Positions 8,186 to 16,730 of a stretch of DNA of 64,000 nt are shown in pieces. Source of the DNA: Actinomadura luzonensis (GTDB lineage: Bacteria; Actinomycetota; Actinomycetes; Streptosporangiales; Streptosporangiaceae); NCBI RefSeq assembly GCF_022664455.2, contig NZ_JAKRKC020000001.1, positions 3,973,001 through 4,037,000 on the forward strand, given 5' to 3'. Each line of letters opens with the position of its first letter. Within the stretch, counting starts at the first letter, position 1. The notes beneath the pieces were generated by a model. The model was not told the origin of the DNA. It saw only the letters and a list, made by a program, of their open reading frames with translations, and did not search any database. Made by a program: the position numbers and the translations under genes.

Positions 8186-8422
8186 TCAGTGCTGTCCGGC
8201 GGAGGAGGCCGTGACGTGCGCGGGGCGGCGCACAGGTGCGGTGGCGTTGGGCCCGGCGGGCGCGGAGGCGGAGTGCTGGGCCTGCTCGGCGGGGGTGTGA
8301 TGGCCCCGGCAGTAGCCGTTCGTGACGATCAGCCGGCCGCGGGAGGCGGTGTACGCGCTGCTGTCGGTGGCGACGAGCACGCCCTGGCAGGTCGGGCAGA
8401 GGAGGGGCTGGTCGGCGGTCAT
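8186..8422 (-). CDS. Small zinc-ribbon-like protein
   Basis: 78 residues. CPTC near the N-terminus and a later C-R-G-H-H could bind one metal ion; the C-terminal half is Ala/Pro/Ser-rich and probably disordered. GGAAAGG lies a few bases upstream of the ATG at 8422. It is divergent from the copper locus and lies just upstream of the TetR operator region on the same strand as TetR. I do not recognise a named family. Confidence 0.6.
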   Translation of the reverse strand: MTADQPLLCPTCQGVLVATDSSAYTASRGRLIVTNGYCRGHHTPAEQAQHSASAPAGPNATAPVRRPAHVTASSAGQH

Positions 8423-8772
8423 GGTGGCCCTTTCCGTGGTGTCGAGCTTTCGATCCAGGGGCTTTTGCCCAGGACACGCCAGGTCACACCCGGAACTTTC
8501 GCATCCCTCGCACCCCCGGCGCGCCCGGCAGGCGTGCCACCTCGCAGTATGCCCGCCGCACCGGACCCGGACATCGGGCGGGTCCGGGGCACGGCGGAGG
8601 ATCGTCCTCCCGCGGATGGGTTTCCTTACAACCCGCGAGGCACAAGTTCTCCCGCCATGCCGATCCCCGTGCTTAGCTTGCCCAAACCTTGCCCTCCGGC
8701 CCTGCCGGGAAGGCGGTGCGGGCTTCTGCGCGGACGCGGCCGGCCGAAAGCCCGCTGTGCCATGATGCTGGC
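8423..8772. other. 350-bp intergenic region
   Basis: No convincing gene on either strand. It contains small hairpins, such as GGGTT/AACCC around 8620-8640, and a CATGAT -10-like hexamer at 8761-8766, 6 nt before the copper-locus membrane gene. No copper-sensor operator of the CsoR type was recognised. Confidence 0.5.
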
Positions 8773-9344
8773 ATGCCCGCCGCCGACCTCGCCCGCGCGC
8801 CGCTGCGGGCGTGGCGGGCCACGGCGTTCGCGGCGGTGGCGTTCTTCCTGGGCAGCCTGGCGCACGCCGTCGCCGGCGGGGCGGCGCCCGTGGAGTCCAC
8901 GGCGGCGGCCTTCGCCGTCTGCTTCCTGCCCGCCTGCCTCCTGGCCGGGCGCGAGCGCGCCCCGGCCGTGGTCGGCGGCGCGCTGGTGGCCACGCAGGTG
9001 GCGCTGCACTGCTGTTCTCCGCCGCCGACGCCGTGGCCGAGGCGGCGGGGCACGCCCAGCACCCGCACGTCGGGCTGGTGCCCGGCCTCGGCATGCTGCT
9101 CATGCACGGGTGGGCGATCGGGCTCAGCGCGCTCTGGTTGTCGCACGGCGAGACCCTGTTGTGGTCGCTGCTGCGCCGCCTCGCCGTACGGCTGCGGGCC
9201 GTCCTGGCTCCTCCGGCCGTCCCGGCGCGGCCCGGCGCGGCCCCCGCCCGGTTCGCGCCGCCGGTGGCGCCGCGTCCGGCGCCGACCGGGCACGGCGTGT
9301 CCAGGCGCGGGCCGCCGGCGGCCGCCTCCGCGCACGCCGCCTGA
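8773..9344 (+). pseudogene. Frameshifted small membrane protein of a copper locus
   Basis: Residues encoded from ATG 8773 (about 79 codons, two or three helices) are in one frame, and the rest (LFSAADAVAEAAGHAQHPHV to the stop at 9344) is in another. The break is near 9010: CAC and CTG are separated by only two bases, so one base is missing. The joined product matches the intact protein at 44923-45471 along its length (start of helix one, GRER followed by an APAV stretch, QxxLHxLF, a His-rich loop, then a GLWLxxGExxLWxLLRR-like helix). It precedes copC just as the paralogue precedes ycnI. The His/Met-rich loop suggests a metal role, by inference. It may be a true pseudogene or a sequencing error. 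Confidence 0.75.
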
Positions 9345-9415
9345 GCCCGGCACGGCCGCGGGCGGCCGTCGCGCGCACGCGACCACCGGCCCCGCTCCCC
9401 CTTCAGAGGTTCACC

Positions 9416-10066
9416 GTGACTGCCCACCGATCCTGGATCATCCGCGCTCTCGCCCTCGCCGCGCTCACGCTGGCGGCGCTCGTCACTGCCGGGACGGCGG
9501 CCTCCGCCCACGCCGGGCTCAAGTCCAGCGACCCCGAGGACGGCTCCACCGTGAAGGAGGCGCCGTCCCGCATCGAGCTGGTCTTCACCGAGGACGTCAA
9601 CCCCGTCTACACCACGGTCGTCGTCACCGGCCCCGGCGGCGCGAAGGTGGCCGACGGCAAGCCGCGCGTCAAGGGCGACACCGTGACGCAGGCCCTCGAA
9701 CCGGGCCTCGCGAACGGGCGCTACCGCATCGCCTTCCGCGTCATCTCGGCCGACGGCCACCCTGTGGCCAAGGAGCTCACCTTCACCGTGAAGGCCCCGT
9801 CCGCGAGCGCGCCGTCCCCGAGCGCCCCGGCCGCGAGCGCCCCGGCGTCCGAGAGCCCTGAAGCGGCGCCGCTCCCGGCCTCGGCTTCGGCATCGGCTTC
9901 GGCTTCGGCCTCGGCTTCGGCATCGCCGGCCGCCGCCGCGACGGCGGGCGGCGGGCCGGGGGTGCCCGTCGCGCTGATCGTGGTGGGTGCGCTGGTCGTC
10001 GTCGCCGGCGTGGTCGTCGTCCTCGCGGGGCGGCGGCGGACGTCCGGGGGGCCGGGCGCTCGCTAG
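9416..10066 (+). CDS. copC: CopC-type periplasmic copper-binding protein
   Basis: 216 residues. A signal peptide ends at A-S-A, leaving His32 as the mature N-terminus. In CopC proteins this His, together with a conserved Asp and a second His (here in SADGHPV near residue 118), forms the Cu(II) site. The beta-sandwich domain (about 32-128) is followed by a Ser/Ala repeat linker and a C-terminal membrane helix ending RRRTSG, so the protein is tethered outside the cell. No CopD domain is fused or adjacent. The start is a GTG at 9416 with AGAGG 6 nt upstream. The preceding gene is the damaged membrane protein. Confidence 0.92.
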   Translation: MTAHRSWIIRALALAALTLAALVTAGTAASAHAGLKSSDPEDGSTVKEAPSRIELVFTEDVNPVYTTVVVTGPGGAKVADGKPRVKGDTVTQALEPGLANGRYRIAFRVISADGHPVAKELTFTVKAPSASAPSPSAPAASAPASESPEAAPLPASASASASASASASASPAAAATAGGGPGVPVALIVVGALVVVAGVVVVLAGRRRTSGGPGAR

Positions 10067-10071
10067 AGGCC

Positions 10072-10288
10072 GGGCGCGGCGTTCGACGAACAGCACGTCG
10101 CGCCACACCCCGTGGTGCCGCCCGACCCGCTCGCGGACGCCGGCCACGCGGAAGCCGAGCGCCCGGTGCAGGGCGCGGCCGACCCCTCGCCCCTGGCGGC
10201 CGGGGTGCACGCAGACGCTGTGCTCGACCACGCCGGAGTAGACGCACCGCTCCGACACACGGGAGGCGGCCGCGTCCGCGCCGGTCAT
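10072..10288 (-). pseudogene. Remnant of a GNAT N-acetyltransferase (Pat/YncA-like)
   Basis: The minus-strand reading contains EHSVCVHPGRQGRGVGRAL joined directly to HRALGFRVAGVRERVG and VWRDVLFVERR. In intact phosphinothricin-type acetyltransferases these blocks are separated by about 30 residues that include the second half of the acetyl-CoA site. That middle part is missing here, as is the N-terminal half, and no stop follows the usual C-terminal motif. This is a gene fragment with an internal deletion and no expected function. Confidence 0.7.
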
Positions 10289-10343
10289 GGGCCGGACGGT
10301 CAGCCCGCGCCCGGCGTCCGGCGCGGGGGCCGGGTTGCGGTGT

Positions 10344-10727
10344 CTAGGGCTCGATGTGGTCCTTCATCGGCTGCCAGGGCGCGCTGTCGAACACCAGCAG
10401 GATCGCGACGATCAGGCCGCCGTCCAGGCGGAAGTGCTCGGCGGTGCGCTGGGTGCCGGCCGGCGTGGCGGTGTGGACGTCGTAGACGAGCGTCGCCTCG
10501 CCGTCGCCGTACAGCTCGCTGATCAGCTCGACGCCGGTGACGATCGACACGAAGCCCGGCAGCGTGGCCAGGTGCCCCTCCCGGTCGCCGGAGCTGATGA
10601 ACGGGCTCTGGAAGCGGAACGGCTCCCCCACGAAGGCCGCCGCGGCGGCCGCGTCACCGCGGAAGCGGGCCTCGTGGTAGCCGCGCACGACGTCCCTGGT
10701 CCGCTCCCGGGCGGTGGCGGCGGTCAC
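10344..10727 (-). CDS. SnoaL/NTF2-like protein
   Basis: 127 residues with the alpha+beta cone pattern of SnoaL-like proteins: an N-terminal helix (RDVVRGYHEARFRGD), an FVGEPFRFQSPF strand region and a C-terminal HFRLDGGLIVAILLVFD strand ending in a Trp-containing tail. Such domains are small-molecule binders or isomerases, and the ligand is unknown. The GTG start overlaps the stop of the MarR gene upstream (GTGA), so it is co-translated with that regulator and probably shares its signal. Confidence 0.75.
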   Translation of the reverse strand: MTAATARERTRDVVRGYHEARFRGDAAAAAAFVGEPFRFQSPFISSGDREGHLATLPGFVSIVTGVELISELYGDGEATLVYDVHTATPAGTQRTAEHFRLDGGLIVAILLVFDSAPWQPMKDHIEP

Positions 10728-11281
10728 GGGCGGCCCTCCGCCCGGCCGAGGCGTTCGGCGAGCCGGTGCTGGTTGGCGGCCAGCCGCAGGCACAGGTCGC
10801 GGAAGAGGCGCAGCTCGGCAGGGGTGAAGCCGTCGAACATGGCGCGCATCGCCAGCCGGGAGGGCTCGCGGAACGCCTCGACCCAGGCGCGCCCGGCCGG
10901 CGTGATCTCGGTCAGGACCGAACGCCGGTCGGCCGGGTCGGGGACGCGACGCACCAGCCCGTCGCGCTCCAGCGTGTCGACCAGGCCGGTCACGTTGCGG
11001 GAGCTGACGCCCGCGGCGCGGGCCAGGCCGCCGATGCTGATGCCCTGCGCGGCGGTGCTGAGCCTGAGCAGCAGGTCGAGCGCGCCCGCGCTGACGCCCC
11101 GGCCCTCGGAGCCGTGGGAGCGCATGCGCTCGATCGCGTGGTAGGCGGTGCGGACGGCGGCGCCCGCCTCCAGGGCGGGCAGGTCGTCCTCGCCGCCGGC
11201 GAAGGCGGTCATGGCGGCTCTGGTGTGCGGGTCGAAGAGGAAACCGTCCGGATCATGCTGATAAGTCTGTACATCCTTCAT
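10724..11281 (-). CDS. MarR-family regulator
   Basis: 185 residues. The winged helix lies at about 70-130 (ISIGGLARAAGVSSRNVTGLVDTLERDGLVRRVPDPADRRS). It is divergent from an MFS transporter and translationally coupled to the SnoaL-like gene. A palindrome within its own promoter suggests autorepression and joint control of the exporter. An N-terminal extension of about 40 residues precedes the core domain. Confidence 0.88.
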   Translation of the reverse strand: MKDVQTYQHDPDGFLFDPHTRAAMTAFAGGEDDLPALEAGAAVRTAYHAIERMRSHGSEGRGVSAGALDLLLRLSTAAQGISIGGLARAAGVSSRNVTGLVDTLERDGLVRRVPDPADRRSVLTEITPAGRAWVEAFREPSRLAMRAMFDGFTPAELRLFRDLCLRLAANQHRLAERLGRAEGRP

Positions 11282-11292
11282 AGTAAGAAAAG

Positions 11293-11321
11293 AGATTAGT
11301 ACGTACTTACTTTTATGGCAA
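11293..11321 (-). promoter_or_regulatory. Promoter and MarR operator
   Basis: On the minus strand, TTGCCA (11321-11316) and TAATCT (11298-11293) are 17 nt apart and lie 11 nt before the MarR start. The perfect palindrome AGTACGTACT (11298-11307) fills the spacer and touches the -10 box. Confidence 0.7.
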
Positions 11322-11377
11322 TCTCACATTCTGGGAACAATTGTCCTAGTAAATGAGACGTATGAGAGAGTTGCCGC

Positions 11378-12538
11378 ATGAGATCCCCCAATCGCTGGGC
11401 CATGCTGAGCCTGGGCATGGCCGCACAGGGCGCGGGCTGCGTCTTCATGTACGGGCTGCCGTTCCTCCTGCCCACCCTCCAGGCGGAGCTGGGGCTCACG
11501 CTCGCCCAGGCCGGGATCCTCGTCGGCGCCCCCAGCGCCGGCATGCTGGCCACCCTCATCGCCTGGGGCTGGGTCGCCGACCGCCACGGCGAGCGGCTGG
11601 CCATGACGGCGGGGCTGGCCCTCGCCACCGCGTTCCTGACGGCCGCCGCGTTCGCCGCCCACCCCGTCGCGCTGGGCGTGCTGTTCGCGCTGGCGGGGGC
11701 CTCGGGGGCGGCGGCGAACGCGGCCAGCGGCCGGGTGGTGCTCGGCTGGTTCCCGCGCGAGCGGCGCGGGGTCGCGATGGGCTGGCGGCAGTGCGCGCAG
11801 CCCATCGGCGTGGCGGTGGCGGGCGTGCTGGCCCCGCTGTTCACCGGCGTGCGCGGGACGTTGCTGGCCATGGCGGCGATCTGCGCGGTCGTGACGGTCG
11901 CGGTGGGCGCGCTGGTGGCCGACCCGCCCCGCACCGCCGCCGCGCGGCAGGCCCGCGCCGCGTCCCCGTACCGGGAGCCGGCGTTGTGGCGGGTGCACGG
12001 CGCGAGCATGTTGCTGGTGGTGCCGCAGTTCGCCACGGCGGCGTTCGCGCTGACGTACCTGGTGCACGCCCGTCATTGGGACGTGGCCGGGGCCAGCGCC
12101 CTGGTCGCCGCGGCGCAGTTCGCCGGGGCGGGCGGGCGGCTGGCGTGCGGGCGCTGGTCGGACGCGGCGGGCAGCCGGGTGCGGCCGATGCGCCGGCTGG
12201 CCCTGGTGAACGGGGCCGTGATGGTGCTGCTGGCCGCCGCCGTCGCCACGCCCTGGGGGACGCCGCTGATGATCGCCGCCCTGGTGGTCGCGATGAGCGG
12301 CAACGGCCTGGCCTTCACCGCCGTGTCCGAGCTGGCCGGGGGCGCCTGGGCGGGCCGCGCGCTGGGCGCCCAGAACACCGGGCAGAACCTGGTCGCCGCC
12401 GTCACCCCCGGCGTGGTCGGGGCGATCGTCGCGGGCCCGGGGTTCGGCCCGGCCTTTGCCCTCGCCGGCGTGCTCGCCCTGGCGGCGGCGCTGGTCACCC
12501 CGTCCGAACGGGCCCCCGCCCCCGCGTACGCCGCCTGA
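11378..12538 (+). CDS. MFS transporter
   Basis: 386 residues with 12 predicted helices. The motif-A loop between helices 2 and 3 reads GWVADRHGERLAM. It has the YbfB/CynX-like shape of small aromatic or cyanate-type MFS proteins, but the substrate is unknown. It is divergent from the MarR gene, 97 bp away, and is probably its target. A GAGAGAG stretch 7 nt before the ATG is the likely ribosome site. Confidence 0.85.
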   Translation: MRSPNRWAMLSLGMAAQGAGCVFMYGLPFLLPTLQAELGLTLAQAGILVGAPSAGMLATLIAWGWVADRHGERLAMTAGLALATAFLTAAAFAAHPVALGVLFALAGASGAAANAASGRVVLGWFPRERRGVAMGWRQCAQPIGVAVAGVLAPLFTGVRGTLLAMAAICAVVTVAVGALVADPPRTAAARQARAASPYREPALWRVHGASMLLVVPQFATAAFALTYLVHARHWDVAGASALVAAAQFAGAGGRLACGRWSDAAGSRVRPMRRLALVNGAVMVLLAAAVATPWGTPLMIAALVVAMSGNGLAFTAVSELAGGAWAGRALGAQNTGQNLVAAVTPGVVGAIVAGPGFGPAFALAGVLALAAALVTPSERAPAPAYAA

Positions 12539-12571
12539 GGGACGCCGCCTGAGGGACGCCGCCTGAGGGAC
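12530..12571. repeat. 14-bp tandem repeat, three copies
   Basis: The unit is GCCGCCTGAGGGAC. The first copy contains the stop codon of the MFS gene, and the other two fill the gap to the convergent MFS gene. It could be replication slippage at the gene end. Confidence 0.9.
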
Positions 12572-12576
12572 GGCGC

Positions 12577-14012
12577 TCAGCCCGCGCGGCCGGGGCCGCG
12601 CAGCACGGCGAGGGCGATGACGACGGCGCCGATCAGCAGCGCCGCGCCGAGCGTGAGCCCGAGCGCGTACCCGGCGGTCAGGGTCTCGGGGGTGGCGACG
12701 GGCCCGATGCGGTTCTGGGCGGCGGTGCCGAGGGCGGCCAGGCCGAGGGACGCGCCGATCTGCCGCGAGCTGTTGAGCAGCCCCGAGGCGGTGCCGCTCT
12801 CGTGCGTCGCGACCCCGGCGGTGGCGGTCGAGACGACCGGCCCGAGGCAGAGCCCGAACCCGACGCTGGCCACCACCGACGGCCCGAGGACGTCGGTGAC
12901 GAACGCGCCGTCCGGGCCGATCAGCCCGAACCAGGCGAACCCGGCCGCGGTGAGCAGCCCGCCGGCGACGAGCAGGGTCCGCGGCGCGACCCGGTAGCCG
13001 AGCCGGACGGCGAGCACGGACCCGGCGACCACGCCGAGCGCGAACGGCAGGAACTCCAGCCCGGTCAGCGCCGGCCCGGTGCCGAGCACGCGCTGCAGGT
13101 AGAGGGAGACGAAGTAGAAGGCCGCCGCCATGGCCGCGCCGAGCAGGAGGTTGTAGGCGTTGGCGGCGGCGACCGAGCGGTTGGCGAGCAGTCCGGGCCG
13201 GATCAGCGGCTCGCGGGCGGTGGTCCGCTCGACCCCGGCGAACGCGGCCAGCAGCACGGCGGCGGCGGCCAGCGTCACCAGCGTGACCGGCGACGTCCAC
13301 GGGTGCTCGCCGGTGCGCACGACGCCGAACACCAGCAGCGTCATGCCCGCCGTGACCAGCACCGCGCCGAGCGCGTCCGGCCGCCCGGCGCGCGCCGGGG
13401 GCGGCCCGGCCGGGACCCGGCGGGCCAGGGCGGGGCGCCGGCGGCCATCGGCACGTTCACGAACATCACCCAGCGCCAGCCGGCGTACTCGGTGAGCACG
13501 CCGCCGATCAGGACGCCGAGCGCGCCGCCGGCGGCGTTCATCGCGCTCCACACGCCGAAGGCCCGCACCCGCGCCCGGCCGGCCGGGAACGCGGCGGTCA
13601 GCAGCGCCAGCGCGGCCGGCGCCAGCGCGGCGGCGCCCACGCCCTGCGCGGCGCGGGCGGCGACGAGGTGGCCGGGCTCCTGGGCCAGGCCGCCGAGGAG
13701 CGAGGCGAGGCCGAACAGGGCGAGCCCGAGCAGCAGCACCCGCCTGCGGCCGTAGCGGTCGGCGGCCTTGCCGCCGAGCAGGAGCAGCCCGCCGAAGGTG
13801 AGCGCGTAGGCGTGGATCACCCAGGTCAGGCCGACCGCGCCGAAGCCGAGGCCGGCGGCGATGCGCGGGAGGCCGACGTTCACGACCGACAGGTCCAGCG
13901 ACACCATGAACTGCACGACGGCCACGGCGGCGAGCGTCACTCCGGCCCTGGCCGGCGGTTCCGCCGTCGCGGTGATCGCGGGCTCCAGGGCTCTCACAGA
14001 CTTTCGGAACAT
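12577..14012 (-). pseudogene. DHA2-type MFS exporter with a frameshift
   Basis: The N-terminal half (from ATG 14012 through VLTEYAGWRWVMFVNVPMAAG) and the C-terminal half (from ALARRVPAGP through the end at 12577) are in different frames. They meet near 13430-13440 in a C-rich run where one base appears to be missing. Joined, they make a typical 14-helix drug exporter of about 478 residues with QFMVSLDLSVVNVGLP in helix 1 and the motif-C region of helix 5. It is divergent from the TetR gene at 14097. Either the gene is inactive or the assembly has lost one base. Confidence 0.75.
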
Positions 14013-14023
14013 GTTCCGAAAGT
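14000..14023. promoter_or_regulatory. 24-bp perfect palindrome, TetR operator
   Basis: The arms are ACTTTCGGAACA and its exact complement. The site covers the -10 box and the start codon of the MFS gene, so a bound dimer would block both polymerase and ribosome. Confidence 0.85.
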
Positions 14024-14047
14024 ACCATCGGCACCGCCCGCCGTCGA
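14019..14047 (-). promoter_or_regulatory. Leaderless promoter of the MFS gene
   Basis: On the minus strand, TCGACG (14047-14042) and TACTTT (14024-14019) are 17 nt apart, and the -10 box is 6 nt from the ATG at 14012. Confidence 0.65.
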
Positions 14048-14096
14048 GAGGCGGCCGGATTCGCCGAGGCAGGGGGCCGGGCAGCATGATGGGACG

Positions 14097-14774
14097 GTGT
14101 CCCGACCCGAACCGTCCCGAGGCCGCACCGGCCGGCCGCCGCTGACCTCACGCCCGCAGATCCTGGCGGCGGCCCGCCGCATCATCGACCGGGACGGGTG
14201 GGAGAAGCTGACCGTCCGGCGGCTGGCCGCCGAGCTGGGCATCGGCACGACGACCCTCTACCACCACGTGCGCGACCGCGAGGACCTGCTCATCCAGCTC
14301 CTCAACGAGCACGCCGACCGCACGCTCGCCCTCGACCTGCCCCGCGAGCCGCGCGAGCGCATCGTCGCGGCGGCCACCGCCATCCACGACTCCCTCGCCG
14401 CCTGGCCGTGGGCCGCGGAGGTCCTCACCACCGACGGCTTCCTCGGCCGCCTCGGGAAGTCGTCGCTGCGCATGGTGGAGGCCGTCCTGGCGGGGGCGGT
14501 GGATCACGGGTGCACGCCCGAGCAGGCGGTGCACGTCTTCCGCAGCATCTGGTACTTCACCGTCGGCGAGATCCTGGTCCGCGCCCGCTCCACCGGGACG
14601 GACGGCGAGCGGCCCGCCTTCTTCGCCGGCGTGGACATGTCCGGGCTGCCGCGCCTGGCCGCGCTCGGCGAGCGGTGGCCGGAGCTGGCCGCGCGCGACA
14701 CCTACCCGCGCGCGCTGCGCTCCTTCGTCGACGGCCTGCTCGCCGGGACCGCCCCCCGCCCCTCGAACTCCTAG
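14097..14774 (+). CDS. TetR-family repressor of the divergent MFS gene
   Basis: 225 residues from a GTG. The helix-turn-helix (about 22-70: AARRIIDRDGWEKLTVRRLAAELGIGTTTLYHHVRDREDLL) is typical of the TetR class with YHHVRDRE. The C-terminal domain contains the VDHGCTPEQAVHVFRSIWYFTVGEI helix found in TetR_C tetracycline-like families. A CATGAT hexamer lies 6 nt before the GTG with no ribosome site, which suggests a leaderless message. The likely operator is the 24-bp palindrome about 75 bp upstream. Confidence 0.88.
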   Translation: MSRPEPSRGRTGRPPLTSRPQILAAARRIIDRDGWEKLTVRRLAAELGIGTTTLYHHVRDREDLLIQLLNEHADRTLALDLPREPRERIVAAATAIHDSLAAWPWAAEVLTTDGFLGRLGKSSLRMVEAVLAGAVDHGCTPEQAVHVFRSIWYFTVGEILVRARSTGTDGERPAFFAGVDMSGLPRLAALGERWPELAARDTYPRALRSFVDGLLAGTAPRPSNS

Positions 14775-14811
14775 GGCCAGGTCGCCCGCGGGGCGGTCCG
14801 GCGGGCCCTGC

Positions 14812-15657
14812 TCAGCCCCGCCGGAAGGCTCCGGCGTGCTCGGCGGCCCAGGCGGCGAAGGTGAGGGCGGGGCGGCCGAGGACGGCCGGCACCGCGTCCG
14901 TGGCCGGGCCCGGCCGCTCGGCGTAGTCGGCCAGCGAGCCCAGCAGCCGGTCGGGGATCTCCTCGGGCAGGCCCTGGCCGAGCATCGCCTGCCGGACCTG
15001 CTCGGGCGGCACCTCCTCGTAGCCGACGGTTCTCCCGATCGCCTCGCCGATGAGGCGGGCCTTGTCGCGCTGGGTGAGCGAGTGCGGCCCGGTGAGCACG
15101 TACGCCTGCCCGTCGTGGCCCTGGCCGGTCAGGGCGTGGACGGCGACGGCCGCGATGTCGCGTTCGTGGATCGGGGAGGTGGCGGCGTCGCCGTACGCGC
15201 CCCGCACGACGCCGGTCGCGCGGATCTGCGGCGCCCAGGACAGGGTGTTGGCGGCGAAGTCGGCGCAGCGCAGGAACGTCCAGCGCGGGACGGCGGCCGC
15301 CACCGCCTCCTCGGCCGCCCGGAACCCGGCCGCGAACTCGGGCCGCCCCGCGGGGTGCACGACGGTCACGGCCGACAGCAGCACCACCCGCTCGACCCCC
15401 CGCCCGGCGGCGAGCGCCAGCAGGTCGCGGAGGCCGCGCCCGGCGGCGCGCGGGCTGAGGAGCATCGCCCGCGCGCCGTCCAGCGCTTCCTCCAGCGTGG
15501 CGGGCGCGGACGGGTCGCCCCGGACCACGCGCGCGCCCTCCGGCAGGCGGGCCCGTCCCGGGTCGCGGGTCACCGCGGTCACCTTCTCGCCTGCCTCCAG
15601 CAGCAGGTCCACGGCGGCGCGGCCCACTGTTCCCGTCGCTCCGGTCACGAAGATCAT
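14812..15657 (-). CDS. NmrA-like NAD(P)-binding protein
   Basis: 281 residues. The Rossmann motif TGATGTVG is at residues 5-12, followed by a NmrA/SDRa5-type fold with no Tyr-x-x-x-Lys catalytic pair in the usual position. Such proteins are quinone oxidoreductase-like or redox-sensing. I chose the ATG at 15657 because AGGAGAGG lies 8 nt upstream; earlier in-frame starts lack this. It is divergent from the PPK2 gene. Confidence 0.82.
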   Translation of the reverse strand: MIFVTGATGTVGRAAVDLLLEAGEKVTAVTRDPGRARLPEGARVVRGDPSAPATLEEALDGARAMLLSPRAAGRGLRDLLALAAGRGVERVVLLSAVTVVHPAGRPEFAAGFRAAEEAVAAAVPRWTFLRCADFAANTLSWAPQIRATGVVRGAYGDAATSPIHERDIAAVAVHALTGQGHDGQAYVLTGPHSLTQRDKARLIGEAIGRTVGYEEVPPEQVRQAMLGQGLPEEIPDRLLGSLADYAERPGPATDAVPAVLGRPALTFAAWAAEHAGAFRRG

Positions 15658-15803
15658 GAGGTGTCCTCTCCTGGTAGTCATGTCGGCATCCCGAGAGGCG
15701 GGCGAGGGCCGGAGTGTGACACCCCGGGGCACCGTCGGGTGAATTTTCGGGAAGCTGCCGCCGGACACGCATAGCGGCCTCGCTTTTCGTGAAGAGAAGC
15801 GCC

Positions 15804-16730
15804 ATGGACACCAGCCCCCGCGCCGACGCCCAGCAGCCGGACCTGCTCGACACCACGCCCGGACTGTGGGTGGACGACCGTGAGGACGACGACCCGGTGC
15901 TGCTGCGCGCCGACGGCGCCCCGGTGGACACCTGGCGCCAGCACTACCCGTACGACGAGCGGCTCTCGCGCCACGAGTACGAGCGCGACAAGCGGCTGCT
16001 GCAGATCGAGCTGCTCAAGCTGCAGTACTGGATCAAGGACACCGGGCAGCGGCTGGTGATCCTCTTCGAGGGCCGCGACGCGGCCGGCAAGGGCGGCACG
16101 ATCAAGCGGTTCATGGAGCACCTCAACCCGCGCGGCGCGACCGTCGTGGCGCTGGAGAAGCCGAGCGAGCGCGAGCGCGGCCAGTGGTACTTCCAGCGGT
16201 ACATCGCCCATCTGCCGGCCAAGGGGGAGATGGTGCTGTTCGACCGCTCCTGGTACAACCGGGCCGGGGTGGAGCGGGTCATGGGGTTCTGCAGCGACGA
16301 GGAGTACCTGGAGTTCATCGAGCAGACGCCGCGCCTGGAGAGCCTGCTGGTGGAGTCGGGCCTGCACCTGGTGAAGCTGTGGTTCTCGGTGTCGCGGGCC
16401 GAGCAGCGCACCCGGTTCATCATCCGGCAGGTGGACCCGGTGCGGCAGTGGAAGCTGTCCCCGATGGACCTCGCCTCGCTCCGCAAGTGGGACGACTACA
16501 CGCGGGCGAAGGAGGAGATGTTCCTGCACACCGACACCGAGTGCGCGCCGTGGACGGTCATCAAGAGCAACGACAAGAAGCGCGCCCGGCTGGAGGCGAT
16601 GCGGTACGTGCTCAGCCGCTTCGACTACGAGGACAAGGACCACGAGATCGTCGGCACGCCCGACCCGCGCATCGTGATCTCCGCGGCCGACATCTTCGAC
16701 GAGGACCACACGCTGGACGAGCCGTCATGA
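15804..16730 (+). CDS. ppk2: Polyphosphate kinase 2
   Basis: 308 residues. The PPK2 domain has Walker A (GRDAAGKGG, 90-98), a lid segment with QWYFQRYIAHLP and Walker B FDRSWYNR (147-153). These enzymes transfer phosphate between polyphosphate and nucleoside di- or monophosphates. The single-domain length and the motif GKGGTIKRF fit the group making ATP/GTP from polyphosphate. AGAGAAG upstream favours ATG 15804 over a GTG at 15789. It ends 6 bp inside the convergent MFS gene. Confidence 0.93.
   Translation: MDTSPRADAQQPDLLDTTPGLWVDDREDDDPVLLRADGAPVDTWRQHYPYDERLSRHEYERDKRLLQIELLKLQYWIKDTGQRLVILFEGRDAAGKGGTIKRFMEHLNPRGATVVALEKPSERERGQWYFQRYIAHLPAKGEMVLFDRSWYNRAGVERVMGFCSDEEYLEFIEQTPRLESLLVESGLHLVKLWFSVSRAEQRTRFIIRQVDPVRQWKLSPMDLASLRKWDDYTRAKEEMFLHTDTECAPWTVIKSNDKKRARLEAMRYVLSRFDYEDKDHEIVGTPDPRIVISAADIFDEDHTLDEPS

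Noticed and set aside
8455..8480. GGGC/GCCC hairpin as a terminator
   Set aside because: The stem is only about 4 bp and lies upstream of the small zinc-ribbon gene, not after a gene.
9880..9930. Ser/Ala repeat (GCTTCG-type) in copC as a possible variable tract
   Set aside because: The repeat is short and imperfect, and such linkers are ordinary in tethered actinobacterial CopC proteins.
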